Part shown: positions 46,106-54,618 of the stretch, in pieces
Position numbering within the stretch: the first letter of the stretch is position 1
Layout of the letters: each line of letters starts with the position of its first letter
Assembly (NCBI RefSeq): GCF_017515565.1
Contig: NZ_JAFWFN010000038.1
Location: 1-64,000, forward strand
From: Halomonas sp.
Lineage (GTDB): Bacteria; Pseudomonadota; Gammaproteobacteria; Pseudomonadales; Halomonadaceae
Length of the DNA stretch: 64,000 nt
Direction: 5' to 3'
Made by a program: the position numbers and the translations under genes
The notes under the pieces: generated by a model
Databases searched by the model: none
What the model saw: the letters and a program-made list of their open reading frames with translations, nothing else
Told to the model about the DNA's origin: nothing

Positions 46106-49100
46106 TAGCGAGCTCCTTCTGGGCTGGGTGGGTGCGGCTTACTCAGCCGTTCCCGTAGATTCTCAAGGCCGAGATAAAGGCAGGGTACCAACACCAGCAG
46201 GATGACCGTAGCGAAAATCATCCCAAACCCTAACGAAATCGCCATGGGAATCATAAAACGCGCCTGACGGGACGTTTCCAATATCATTGGGGCAAGGCCT
46301 AAAAAGGTCGTTAATGTGGTCATCATGATCGGCCGTAAGCGTCTGGTGGCGGCAGCGACAATGGCCTGTCGTGGGGCCATGCCTTCGCGGCGCTTGCGAT
46401 TAGCGTAGTCGATTAACACCAGGGCATCGTTAATCACTACGCCCGAAAGCGCCAGCATGCCCAGTAGGCTGATAATCGAAAGCCCAAAGCCCATAATCAT
46501 ATGCCCTGCCACGGCCCCCACAATACCAAACGGGATTGCGGCCAGTACCAGCAGCGGCTGCAGATAGCTTTTAAACGGAATGGCCAGTAGTGCATAGAGG
46601 GCGGCAAGCATTAACCACATGGCGGTTCGCAGGGTAGCGAGGTTATCGGCGGTATCCTGCTGGCGCCCGCCCATACTGACCTCAAGCCCCGGCCAAGTAT
46701 TGCTGAGGGTGGGAAAAACATCCTCCTGCAGGGTAGCGAGTACCTGGTTAATCGACTCATCGCCTTCAGCGTCGGCGGTCACGGTGATAATCCGCCGACC
46801 ATCCACGCGCTGAAGGCTGCTTGAGGCCTGGCTGAGGGTGATATCGGCGACCCGTGATAGCGGCACGCTCAGCCCATCAGGGGTGCGTATCGGCAGGCGA
46901 TAGAGCTCGTTTAAGCTGTCACGGTCCTGTTCGGGCAGGCGTACTTCAACGCTCACCTCCCGCCGGCCAATAAATTGCTCAACGGCGGTGGCCCCTTGGA
47001 GGGGCGCGCGCAGCGCCTGGGCAAGATCGCTACCGGTTAAGCCCAGCGCCCGCCCTTCAGCGGAAAGGCGCATTTCAAGCTGCGGCTTGCCATCGCCTAA
47101 ACCGCTGTCGATGTCGGTTAAGCCGTACTCGCCCAGTAACTCTGCCAGCCGGGCGGCGGCGGCTTCCAGCACCAGGGTATCCGGATGAGAGAGGCGCAGG
47201 CTCAGCGCCGCGCCGCTGCCTGGGCCGCCAAAGTCTGATTCAAAGCGCACCGACTGTGCGCCGACTAAATCGCCGGTTAGCTCACGCCACTCTCGGGCAA
47301 TACGGGAAGGCGGCCACGCTTCCAGGCTGTCTCTGGCGATATCCAGACGAACAGAGAGGCTTTCACCATCCAGACGGCTGCGGGTGCTGCTAAAGCTGAG
47401 CGTCTCTTCTTGCTCGCTTAGCTGTTCGGCGGCTTGCAGCAGTTGCTGGCTAAGCTCCCGGCTAACGCTGATATGGCTGCCAATGGGTAGGGTAACGCTG
47501 GCTTGCACTTGATCAGACTCTGCCCGTGGCATTAGCGAAAAGCCCAGTCGCCCGCTCATTGCCCAGGCCAGCGCGATGGAGAGCACCGCCACGCCGATTG
47601 CGACAGTAAGTAGGCGTTGATTGAGCGCACGCTGCAAAAATGGCTCGAACTGTTGGTAAGTAAAGTAATGCAAGCCACCCTGCATGCGCTGGCGAACGGC
47701 TTCAATGGGGCGTTGCCAGGCAGGCGTCTGGCGCGGCTTGCGGCTATGGGCAAGGTGGGCGGGAAGAATAAACAGCGCTTCCACCCAGGAGATTAAGAAC
47801 ACGGTAATCACCACCACCGGCACCGTGGCGAAAATGAGCCCTAAAAAGCCGGGTAAAAACAGCAGCGGCAAAAACGCCACAATATTAGAAAGAATGGCAA
47901 AGGTGAGCGGGACGGCAATTTCCCCCGCGCCCTTCACTGCGGCATCGCGCAGCGAGTAGCCCTCCTCGCGGTAGCTGTAGATGTTCTCGCCCACCATAAT
48001 GGCGTCATCCACCACAATGCCAAGCGCGATGATAAAGGCGAACATCGACATCATATTGAGCGAGACGCCGATCCACGGCAGGAACAGCATGGCGCCTAAA
48101 AACGCGGTGGGAATGCCCAGGGTTACCCAGAATGCCAGTCGTGCTTCCAAAAACAGCGCCATCAGGATCATTACTAGTGCAAGGCCCATCCAGGCGTTTT
48201 TCAGCAGCAGGCTAAGGCGGTCTTCGTAAATGACCGAGCTATCCCGGGAAACATCCAGGCTGACACCCTCAGGCAGGTTGGCGCGCAGTTGCTCAAGCTC
48301 GCCGTAAATTGCGTCGGAAATGCTGGTGGGGGTTTGATTGCCAATTTGGTAGACATCCACCGAAAGCCCCGGCAGGCCGTTGTAGAACTCCTCGCGGTCG
48401 GTTTCTGCAAAGCCCTCGCTTACCCTGGCGATATCACCCAGCACAACCTGGGCGCCTTGGGCAGTGGTCAGAATAGGCAGCTGGGCGAATTCAGCGGCGC
48501 TGTTACGCCGCCCTTGGTAACGGATTAGCCACTCGCCTTCGGCGGTGGTGAGCTGGCCGCTGGCCAAGTCCAGCGCCTCTTCGGCGATGCGGCTGGCAAG
48601 CTGCTGGTGGTCCAGCCCGTAGCGCTCAATGGCTTCGTCGTTCAGGTGAACCTGGATTTCGCGGTCACGGTTGCCGGAAAGCTCAACGCGGGAAATGCCG
48701 CTGGTGGCCTGCAGTTCGGCGCGCACGTCTTCGGCGGCGTCGTGGAGCGCTGCCAGGCCCACCGAACCATAGACCTGAAGACTAACTACGCTGCGCGAGC
48801 GGCCTGCCAGGGTAAAGCGCGGCGGATCGGCGGCACTGGGCAGAGTAGTAATCGCATTCACCGCCTGCTGAATATCCTGATAAGCGCGCATTACTTCAAC
48901 GCCATCGGTCAGCGTTGCACTCAGCACAGCGCTGCCCTCGCTAGCGCTGGCGGTGAGTTCATCAATGCCTTCTACATTGGCAATGGCGGCTTCTACGGGC
49001 AGTAGAAGGCTCTGCTCCACGTCTTCTGGGGTGGCGCCGGGGTAGCTAATAGTGACTTGAACAATTTCCGTCTCAAACTCAGGAAACACCTCTTTTTTGA

Positions 49101-49203
49101 TCGCAAGAGACGCGAAGAGACCACCAACGATAAACAGCACCATCAAAAGGTTGGGCGCCACACCGTGGTCGACCATCCAAGCCAGAGGGCCACGGCGGGT
49201 CAT
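46105..49203 (-). CDS. RND efflux transporter, inner-membrane subunit
   Basis: The 1032-residue proton-driven pump has the HAE-RND layout: 12 membrane helices and two large periplasmic loops. Typical blocks are SYPGATPEDVEQSLLLPVEA near residue 50, GIVVDDAIMVGENIYSYREE near residue 392 and SGVVINDALVLIDYANRKRR near residue 925 (given as 20-residue pieces). The TM4 segment carries the expected aspartate pair. It expels drugs or other toxic compounds through the periplasmic adaptor and an outer-membrane TolC-like channel encoded elsewhere. It overlaps the adaptor by 4 bases. Confidence 0.93.
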   Translation of the reverse strand: MTRRGPLAWMVDHGVAPNLLMVLFIVGGLFASLAIKKEVFPEFETEIVQVTISYPGATPEDVEQSLLLPVEAAIANVEGIDELTASASEGSAVLSATLTDGVEVMRAYQDIQQAVNAITTLPSAADPPRFTLAGRSRSVVSLQVYGSVGLAALHDAAEDVRAELQATSGISRVELSGNRDREIQVHLNDEAIERYGLDHQQLASRIAEEALDLASGQLTTAEGEWLIRYQGRRNSAAEFAQLPILTTAQGAQVVLGDIARVSEGFAETDREEFYNGLPGLSVDVYQIGNQTPTSISDAIYGELEQLRANLPEGVSLDVSRDSSVIYEDRLSLLLKNAWMGLALVMILMALFLEARLAFWVTLGIPTAFLGAMLFLPWIGVSLNMMSMFAFIIALGIVVDDAIMVGENIYSYREEGYSLRDAAVKGAGEIAVPLTFAILSNIVAFLPLLFLPGFLGLIFATVPVVVITVFLISWVEALFILPAHLAHSRKPRQTPAWQRPIEAVRQRMQGGLHYFTYQQFEPFLQRALNQRLLTVAIGVAVLSIALAWAMSGRLGFSLMPRAESDQVQASVTLPIGSHISVSRELSQQLLQAAEQLSEQEETLSFSSTRSRLDGESLSVRLDIARDSLEAWPPSRIAREWRELTGDLVGAQSVRFESDFGGPGSGAALSLRLSHPDTLVLEAAAARLAELLGEYGLTDIDSGLGDGKPQLEMRLSAEGRALGLTGSDLAQALRAPLQGATAVEQFIGRREVSVEVRLPEQDRDSLNELYRLPIRTPDGLSVPLSRVADITLSQASSSLQRVDGRRIITVTADAEGDESINQVLATLQEDVFPTLSNTWPGLEVSMGGRQQDTADNLATLRTAMWLMLAALYALLAIPFKSYLQPLLVLAAIPFGIVGAVAGHMIMGFGLSIISLLGMLALSGVVINDALVLIDYANRKRREGMAPRQAIVAAATRRLRPIMMTTLTTFLGLAPMILETSRQARFMIPMAISLGFGMIFATVILLVLVPCLYLGLENLRERLSKPHPPSPEGAR

Positions 49204-50405
49204 TGGGTGGCTCCATCATCTCGGGCAGGGGTGTCGCCTCGCTGGCGTAGCCGTACCTGCTGGCCTATGCGGGGTTGGGCAAGGCCCGCCACCACCACAC
49301 GCTGGCCTGCTTTCAGGCCGCTGCGAACCAGCGCTTCTTCCTGGCCACGGTAGGCCAGGGTAACGGTGGTAGTGCGCAAGCGCTCTTCGTCATCTACCCA
49401 CCACACCTGCTCGCCGGGGCGCAGCGCAGCAGAGGGCAGGGCAATCAGCGCTTCAGTGGCCGTGGTGTGGTAAGTAATGCGCATCACATCGCCAAGGCGC
49501 AGGGCGGGGGCGTTGTTTTCAAGGGCTAGGGGATCATCCACCGCGATCAGCAGCTGCGCTTGTAAGCCGTTCTCCTCTAAATTGGGCAGTATCGATAGCA
49601 AACGGCCTTCCCGTGAGGCGCCTTCTGGCCAGCCTTGGCTTGTTAAAGTGACGGCATCGGCAGGCTTAAGCCACGCTAAAGTCTCCCCAGGTAGCGAAGC
49701 GCGTACCCAAAACTGCTCAACGCCCACCAAACTAAGCACTTCCGTGCCTTGGCTTAACAGGCTGCCTGCGCCCACTAAGCGGTCTTGAACCATGGCCCGC
49801 CAGGGCGCTTTTAACGTAGCGCGCTCTAGATTCAACGCCGCCTGGTCGCGTAAGACGCGGGCCTGGGTAAGCTGAGCCTGTGCCTGGCGCAACTGCGGTT
49901 CGCGTAGCACCAGGGCGCGGCGTTCGGCGGAAAGCTGGCGGCCAAAGGACTCATATTCGCTGCGGGCGCGCTGCTGCTCGGCCTGCTCTAATGCGAGCAG
50001 GGCTTGGGCGTTGGCTAGCTGAGCCTGTGCATCTTCAAGCGCTAGCTGTAAGTCTGCTTGGTCGATATACACCAGCGGGGCATCTTGCTCTACCACTTGG
50101 CCTGGCAGTACGCCTTGCCCAAAGCGCTCAAGCTGGCCAGCAACGCGGCTGGCTAGCAGGGTGGATTTTTCTGCCTCTACCCGACCAAAACCGGTTAATC
50201 TCGGTGCTTGAAGACGCTCCTCTACGGTAATGACATCGACCACCGGCGGTGGAATTGGCGGCGGTGGGCGCCGCTCAACGCGGGGAGGCTGGCTAATAAT
50301 CCACCAAGCCAGCGCCAACCCACCGGCAAATACCAGTAGTGCTGCCAGGGCACCGAAGCGAATGCGGCCTTGTTGATGTAGTGCGTAATAGCGAGAAGGG
50401 GTCAT
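49200..50405 (-). CDS. RND efflux periplasmic adaptor subunit
   Basis: The 401-residue membrane-fusion protein has an N-terminal anchor helix (about 17-38), a proline-rich segment (RRPPPPIPPPVVDVI), a split lipoyl domain around a long coiled-coil hairpin (about 115-200) and beta-barrel domains to about 370. It bridges the RND pump and an outer-membrane channel. It is the first gene of the four-gene operon, so the promoter should lie just above 50405, in the 207-base gap shared with the divergent TetR gene. Confidence 0.92.
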   Translation of the reverse strand: MTPSRYYALHQQGRIRFGALAALLVFAGGLALAWWIISQPPRVERRPPPPIPPPVVDVITVEERLQAPRLTGFGRVEAEKSTLLASRVAGQLERFGQGVLPGQVVEQDAPLVYIDQADLQLALEDAQAQLANAQALLALEQAEQQRARSEYESFGRQLSAERRALVLREPQLRQAQAQLTQARVLRDQAALNLERATLKAPWRAMVQDRLVGAGSLLSQGTEVLSLVGVEQFWVRASLPGETLAWLKPADAVTLTSQGWPEGASREGRLLSILPNLEENGLQAQLLIAVDDPLALENNAPALRLGDVMRITYHTTATEALIALPSAALRPGEQVWWVDDEERLRTTTVTLAYRGQEEALVRSGLKAGQRVVVAGLAQPRIGQQVRLRQRGDTPARDDGATQ

Positions 50406-50591
50406 TAACGCGCGTTATCCGTTGGCTAAGGGCGAAAATCCAGGTCATTAGGCGTATCATGCTAGCATCTACGATTCCTAAGCAGCGATTAGGTAAGTAA
50501 TGTGCAAATTGCGTGCAATTCGCTTGCCCAGTGCGACGTTACCTAATAGCGTCGTTAAAGAGAACGTATGCTCACTGCATTTGAAAATTAT

Positions 50592-50606
50592 TAGACTACT
50601 GGTCTA
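50592..50606. promoter_or_regulatory. Inverted repeat at the TetR gene start, probable autoregulatory operator
   Basis: TAGAC-TACTG-GTCTA is a 5+5+5 inverted repeat ending 6 bases before the regulator ATG. It has the form of NemR/AcuR-type TetR operators (TAGAC...GTCTA). Binding here would block translation-proximal transcription of the regulator and the dehalogenase-like gene after it. Confidence 0.55.
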
Positions 50607-50612
50607 CGTAAC

Positions 50613-51218
50613 ATGATAAAAAACACCGCTACCCGCGATAAGTTAATAGAGACTGGCGCTGCACTCATTGCCCAACAAGGGTATAACGCGACAGGAATCA
50701 ATGCCGTTCTAAAAACCTGCGGTGTGCCCAAGGGCTCGTTTTATCACTACTTCTCCAGCAAAGAAGATTTTGGCTTGGCGGTGATAGAGCGCTTTGCCAA
50801 TGAGTACGATGACAACTTGGCCGCGCTGCTTGAAGATTCCACCCTGCCGCCCCTAGAGCGGTTGCGTCGCTATTTTGCCACTGGCCGCGCGCACATGCGT
50901 GAATGCGACCACACAACCGGCTGTTTGATTGGCAACCTGGGTCAAGAGCTTTCCGGCCAGAGCGATACCTTCCGCGATGCGCTGAATCTTGTGTTCCAGC
51001 GCTGGGAAAAACGTCTTGTTACCTGCTTACGCGATGCCCAAGCTGAGGGCGTGGTGAATACCACTATCCCCCCAGACGCCCTGGCGAGTTTTGTGCTTTC
51101 TGGTTGGGAAGGCGCGATTCTTCGCGCTAAAACGCTCAAATCCGTCGCGCCGATGGAGCATTTTGAAGCGATTTTGTTCGAGCAGGTATTAAAGGCAGAG
51201 TCGCCCGTTAGCGCTTAA
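50613..51218 (+). CDS. TetR/AcrR-family regulator, NemR/AcuR-like
   Basis: The 201-residue repressor has an N-terminal TetR helix-turn-helix (GYNATGINAVLKTCGVPKGS then FYHYFSSKEDFG, residues about 23-54) and a C-terminal ligand domain with cysteines in MRECDHTTGCLIGNLGQEL near residue 95. Those cysteines resemble the electrophile-sensing ones of NemR; that role is inferred. An inverted repeat lies just ahead of its start. It is followed by a dehalogenase-like hydrolase 45 bases away and is divergent from the RND operon; either could be its target. Confidence 0.85.
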   Translation: MIKNTATRDKLIETGAALIAQQGYNATGINAVLKTCGVPKGSFYHYFSSKEDFGLAVIERFANEYDDNLAALLEDSTLPPLERLRRYFATGRAHMRECDHTTGCLIGNLGQELSGQSDTFRDALNLVFQRWEKRLVTCLRDAQAEGVVNTTIPPDALASFVLSGWEGAILRAKTLKSVAPMEHFEAILFEQVLKAESPVSA

Positions 51219-51263
51219 ACATCTCTAGCGCAACTACGCCAGCGCATGCAGTGGGGTAAAGGT

Positions 51264-52148
51264 ATGTTTAAAGGGTTTGAGAAGCGCACGCGCCACGTTA
51301 ACGGCACTGAAATCGCCTTTCGTATAGGCGGTAGCGGCCCTGGGTTACTGCTGCTTCACGGCCACCCTCAAACCCACGTTATTTGGCATAAAGTGGCGGC
51401 TACCTTGGCCCAGCACTTTACCGTTATTGCGGCAGACCTACGCGGTTACGGCGATAGCGCTAAACCCGACGACGACCCTGAGCACCTCAACTACGCCAAG
51501 CGCACCATGGCTAACGACATGGCCGCGTTAATGAGTACGTTGGGCATTGAGCGTTTTAAAGTACTGGCCCATGACCGCGGGGCGAGGGTGGCCCACCGGC
51601 TGGGGGTGGATCACGCGGAGCGCGTTGAGCGCATGGTGCTGTTGGATATTGCCCCCACCCTTGCCATGTATCGTGGCACTAACGAGGCCTTTGCCCGCGC
51701 CTACTGGCACTGGTTTTTTCTAATTCGCCCCCAGCCGCTGCCGGAAATGCTCATCAATAGCGACCCTGCCCGCTACCTTAAAAGCGTGATGGGCGCTCGA
51801 AGTGCGGGCATGGCGCCTTTCGCCTCAGAAGCGCTCGTGGAGTACGAGCGCTGCCTCTCGCTTCCCGGCGCCGCCACGGGTATTTGCGGCGATTACCGCG
51901 CCAGCGCCAGTATTGATTTGACCCACGACCAAGCGGACATCGACGCAGGCATTAAACTTACCTGCCCTTTAAAAGTAATGTGGGGGAGAGATGGCGCGAT
52001 AGAGGCATGTTTCGATGCGCTTGCTGAATGGCGCAAAGTGGCCACTCAGGTTGAAGGTAAAGCGCTTCCCTGTGGCCACTACATCGCCGAAGAAATACCC
52101 AATACCTTGCTGGATGAGGCGCTGCCGTTTCTGCTGAAGCAGTGTTAA
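51264..52148 (+). CDS. Haloacid (fluoroacetate-type) dehalogenase, alpha/beta hydrolase
   Basis: The 294-residue protein fits fluoroacetate dehalogenase residue by residue. Nucleophile D104 with R105 and R108 (HDRGAR) for the carboxylate, acid D128 (LDIAP), halide-binding H149, W150 and Y211, and base H272 (CGHYIAEE) align, with a constant offset of 6 then 8, with D110, R111, R114, D134, H155, W156, Y219 and H280 of RPA1163. Such enzymes hydrolyse haloacetates, breaking carbon-halogen bonds, to glycolate. The ATG at 51264 is preferred over 51246. It follows a TetR regulator that may sense the substrate. The glycolate product would feed glcD, at the far end of the window. Confidence 0.84.
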   Translation: MFKGFEKRTRHVNGTEIAFRIGGSGPGLLLLHGHPQTHVIWHKVAATLAQHFTVIAADLRGYGDSAKPDDDPEHLNYAKRTMANDMAALMSTLGIERFKVLAHDRGARVAHRLGVDHAERVERMVLLDIAPTLAMYRGTNEAFARAYWHWFFLIRPQPLPEMLINSDPARYLKSVMGARSAGMAPFASEALVEYERCLSLPGAATGICGDYRASASIDLTHDQADIDAGIKLTCPLKVMWGRDGAIEACFDALAEWRKVATQVEGKALPCGHYIAEEIPNTLLDEALPFLLKQC

Positions 52149-52174
52149 ACAGCGCCTCATCAACCTGTAATGCG

Positions 52175-53029
52175 TTAGGTATTTAGAATAACCCCACCGT
52201 TTAAGTGCAGCGTTTGGCCACTCATGTAGGATGACTCCTCGCAAGCGAGATACACATAGGCTGGGCCCATTTCGCTGGGCTGGCCCGGGCGCTTCATTGG
52301 CACTTGATTACCAAACTCGGCGACTTTCTCTTTATCAAAGCTTGCGGGAATTAGCGGTGTCCATACGGGGCCGGGCGCCACGGCGTTCACCCGAATACCA
52401 CGATCCATCAGCGACATCGCCAGCGAACGCACCAGCCCTTGAATGGCCCCTTTGGTCGCGGTGTAGTCAATTAAGGTATCGTTGCCTTTAAAGGCGTTGA
52501 TGGAAGAGGTGGCGATAATGGTATCGCCCTCGCTTAAATGGGGTAGCGCCGCTTTGATTAAGTAAAAGTGGCTGAACAGATTGGTTTGAAAGGTGCGCAG
52601 TAGCTGGTCGTCGGGGATGTCGGTAATGCTGTCCCAATCGTACTGCTCAGCGGCGTTATTAACGACAATGTTCAGCTTTCCAAACGCTTGAAGCGTTCGC
52701 TCTACTATCTCACGGCAAAAACTTGGCTCTGCCACATCACCTTTTAGTACTAGGCAGCGGCGGCCTTCCTCCTCTACAAGCTGTTTGGTTTCTTCGGCAT
52801 CTTGATCCTCTTTTAAGTGCACAATTACGCTGTCTGCACCTTCTCTTGCATAGTGCACTGCCACCGCCCGGCCAATACCACTGTCACCGCCGGTAATAAT
52901 CGCGACTTTATCCTGCAACTTTTCAGCACCGCGGTAGCTATCGCGAATGTACTCCGGTTCGGGGTGCATGGCGTGCTCATCCCCTGGCTGTTTGGTTTGG
53001 TGCTGGGGAGGCTGCTGCTGTTTGCTCAT
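52175..53029 (-). CDS. SDR family oxidoreductase (YhdF/YdaD type)
   Basis: The 284-residue protein has a polar, glutamine-rich N-terminal extension of about 40 residues and then a classical short-chain dehydrogenase. TGGDSGIGRAVAVHYAREGA is the NAD(P)-binding motif near residue 46, NNAAEQYD near residue 125 and the catalytic Tyr-x-x-x-Lys is YTATK near residue 190. This extended subfamily is often a stress-induced NADP-dependent glucose-type dehydrogenase. Substrate is unknown. It is convergent with the dehalogenase-like gene. Confidence 0.9.
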   Translation of the reverse strand: MSKQQQPPQHQTKQPGDEHAMHPEPEYIRDSYRGAEKLQDKVAIITGGDSGIGRAVAVHYAREGADSVIVHLKEDQDAEETKQLVEEEGRRCLVLKGDVAEPSFCREIVERTLQAFGKLNIVVNNAAEQYDWDSITDIPDDQLLRTFQTNLFSHFYLIKAALPHLSEGDTIIATSSINAFKGNDTLIDYTATKGAIQGLVRSLAMSLMDRGIRVNAVAPGPVWTPLIPASFDKEKVAEFGNQVPMKRPGQPSEMGPAYVYLACEESSYMSGQTLHLNGGVILNT

Positions 53030-53504
53030 GTGCGCTACTCCTTTTTGGTTAAAAATGCGCTGAGTGCTGAATAAGTTAATAAATATTAAGTAACGCAGCG
53101 AGAACTTTTTCTGTTCTTATCGCCAACCCAAAACGTAGACCAAAGGCATAAAGTGAGGCAAATGCAACGCGGTTGAAAATCTGTTTTGAGCATTTTAATT
53201 TTGTTTTTATAGTGGTTTTCAATTAAATCATGCTGTTTTTAGTTGTTATTAATGCTTGTTAATTAAGTGAGATAATATTAATGAAGAGTGTTAATAAATT
53301 GACTGTAAAGTAATGTCCGCTATGGTTTAAGAGTGGCTTTTCTATTAAGTGTGATTGTTAAGATAAGCAAATATATTAACTATAAGTTGTTAGGTTTTTT
53401 AAGTTAATCATTTTGCTGAGAAACGGCACTCAATAGATTTCCAGCGACGCTGTTTTGTTTCATTACGGATGCTGAGAAGTGAGACAACAAGGAGGAAGTG
53501 ACAG
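53030..53504. other. 475-bp AT-rich non-coding region
   Basis: The stretch lies between divergent genes and is markedly AT-rich compared with the flanking coding DNA, particularly 53180-53420. It should hold the promoter of the envelope stress operon at its right end (Shine-Dalgarno AAGGAGG at 53489-53495). I see no open frame of merit, tRNA or strong hairpin. Confidence 0.5.
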
Positions 53505-54158
53505 ATGATCGATCAAGGAAAAAAGCCTGATACAGGCTCATCACAGCCGGATCATGGTTCGGATACATTGAATGCCGAAACGCTTAAACAACAAGGGCTC
53601 GAAACAGCCCAGGAAGTTGGTGAAGCAGCCCATGAAGTAAGTGAGGCTGCCCAAGAAAAAGCGGAAAGTTATTTTAATCAACAGCGTGACAATGCCGCGG
53701 AACAATCCCATAAATTAACCAGCGTTCTACAAAAAATGGCTGATGAGTTTGATAACCAACAGCAGCCTTACTTCTCTAAGCAAGCAAGAAAACTTGCCGA
53801 TACGACCGAGCGCTTTTCCAATAACGTAAAAGATAAAGACCTACGCAGCGTGTGCGATGAAGCGGAGAGCTTTAGTCGCCGTGAACCTGCGCTGTTTGTC
53901 GGTGGTGTGATCGCCGCGGGCTTCTTGGTCTCTCGTTTTCTGCGCAGCTCTGGTCAACATGGTGCTAATCAGCACAGCTCCAACCAACACAACGCCAGCC
54001 CATCTAGTTCGAGCCATCGCAGCTCGGGTGAACACGGCTCTGATCAACAGAACTTTAGTCAGCAAACGCCCGGCTCTGCTGACCACGCCAGTCCAGTAAC
54101 TAGCACCGCTGCGGGAAGCACGGAGAGACGTTCAACTCCAGGTAGTGAATCGCTCTAA
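53505..54158 (+). CDS. YqjD/DUF883-like membrane-tethered stress protein
   Basis: The 217-residue protein has a helical, LEA-like N-terminal half (LKQQGLETAQEVGEAAHEVS then EAAQEKAE), a helical core, one hydrophobic helix (ALFVGGVIAAGFLVSRFL, about residues 128-145) and a low-complexity Ser/His/Gln/Asn tail. The helix and following basic residue resemble DUF883 proteins such as YqjD. An AAGGAGG site precedes the ATG. With the next two genes it forms a set like E. coli yqjDE, which is stationary-phase induced. The polar tail is species-variable and has no known role. Confidence 0.65.
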   Translation: MIDQGKKPDTGSSQPDHGSDTLNAETLKQQGLETAQEVGEAAHEVSEAAQEKAESYFNQQRDNAAEQSHKLTSVLQKMADEFDNQQQPYFSKQARKLADTTERFSNNVKDKDLRSVCDEAESFSRREPALFVGGVIAAGFLVSRFLRSSGQHGANQHSSNQHNASPSSSSHRSSGEHGSDQQNFSQQTPGSADHASPVTSTAAGSTERRSTPGSESL

Positions 54159-54180
54159 ATTGAGAGCAGGGAGGCAAATA

Positions 54181-54618
54181 ATGGATTCGGATAACAAACC
54201 CACGTCACAAGGCTCATCGGTGGGATCACTACTATCAACGGTGATGCAGGAAATCAGCTCGCTTGTGCGCAATGAAGCCATGCTTGCAAAGACAGAAATG
54301 TCAGAAAAAACCCACCAAGCCATGGAAGGTATTGCTGCTATAGCGATTGCCGGTGCCGTGTTGCTGGGTGGTTTTCTAACCCTGTTAGCGGCCACGGTTT
54401 TTCTGCTGAATGAAGTGCTTCCACCCGACACCACGCCTTGGTTGTCGGCGTTAATCGTTGGCGCTGTTGTCACGCTTATTGGCATTATTATGCTTAAGGC
54501 TGGGCTTAAGAAGCTTGAGGCTCGCAGTTTAATGCCTGATCGAACCATGCATAGTTTGCAAAGCGATAAGGCGCTTGCGGAGAAGCATCAAGATAACGTC
54601 AAGGAGGAAATGAAATGA
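54181..54618 (+). CDS. Phage holin superfamily (DUF1469, YqjE-like) membrane protein
   Basis: The 145-residue protein has two membrane helices (about 57-82 and 92-115) after a soluble N-terminus with a Ser-rich SSVGSLLSTVMQEISSLVRN helix, the pattern of YqjE and Actinobacterial holin-X proteins. I chose the ATG at 54181, 7 bases after GGGAGG; the frame opens at 54145 inside the previous gene. It ends overlapping the next start (ATGA). Despite the family name there is no sign of a phage; it is probably an envelope protein. Confidence 0.8.
   Translation: MDSDNKPTSQGSSVGSLLSTVMQEISSLVRNEAMLAKTEMSEKTHQAMEGIAAIAIAGAVLLGGFLTLLAATVFLLNEVLPPDTTPWLSALIVGAVVTLIGIIMLKAGLKKLEARSLMPDRTMHSLQSDKALAEKHQDNVKEEMK

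Noticed and set aside
54181-54618. Phage holin annotation as evidence of a prophage
   Set aside because: The DUF1469 protein belongs to a yqjDE-like stress operon and no other phage gene is near.
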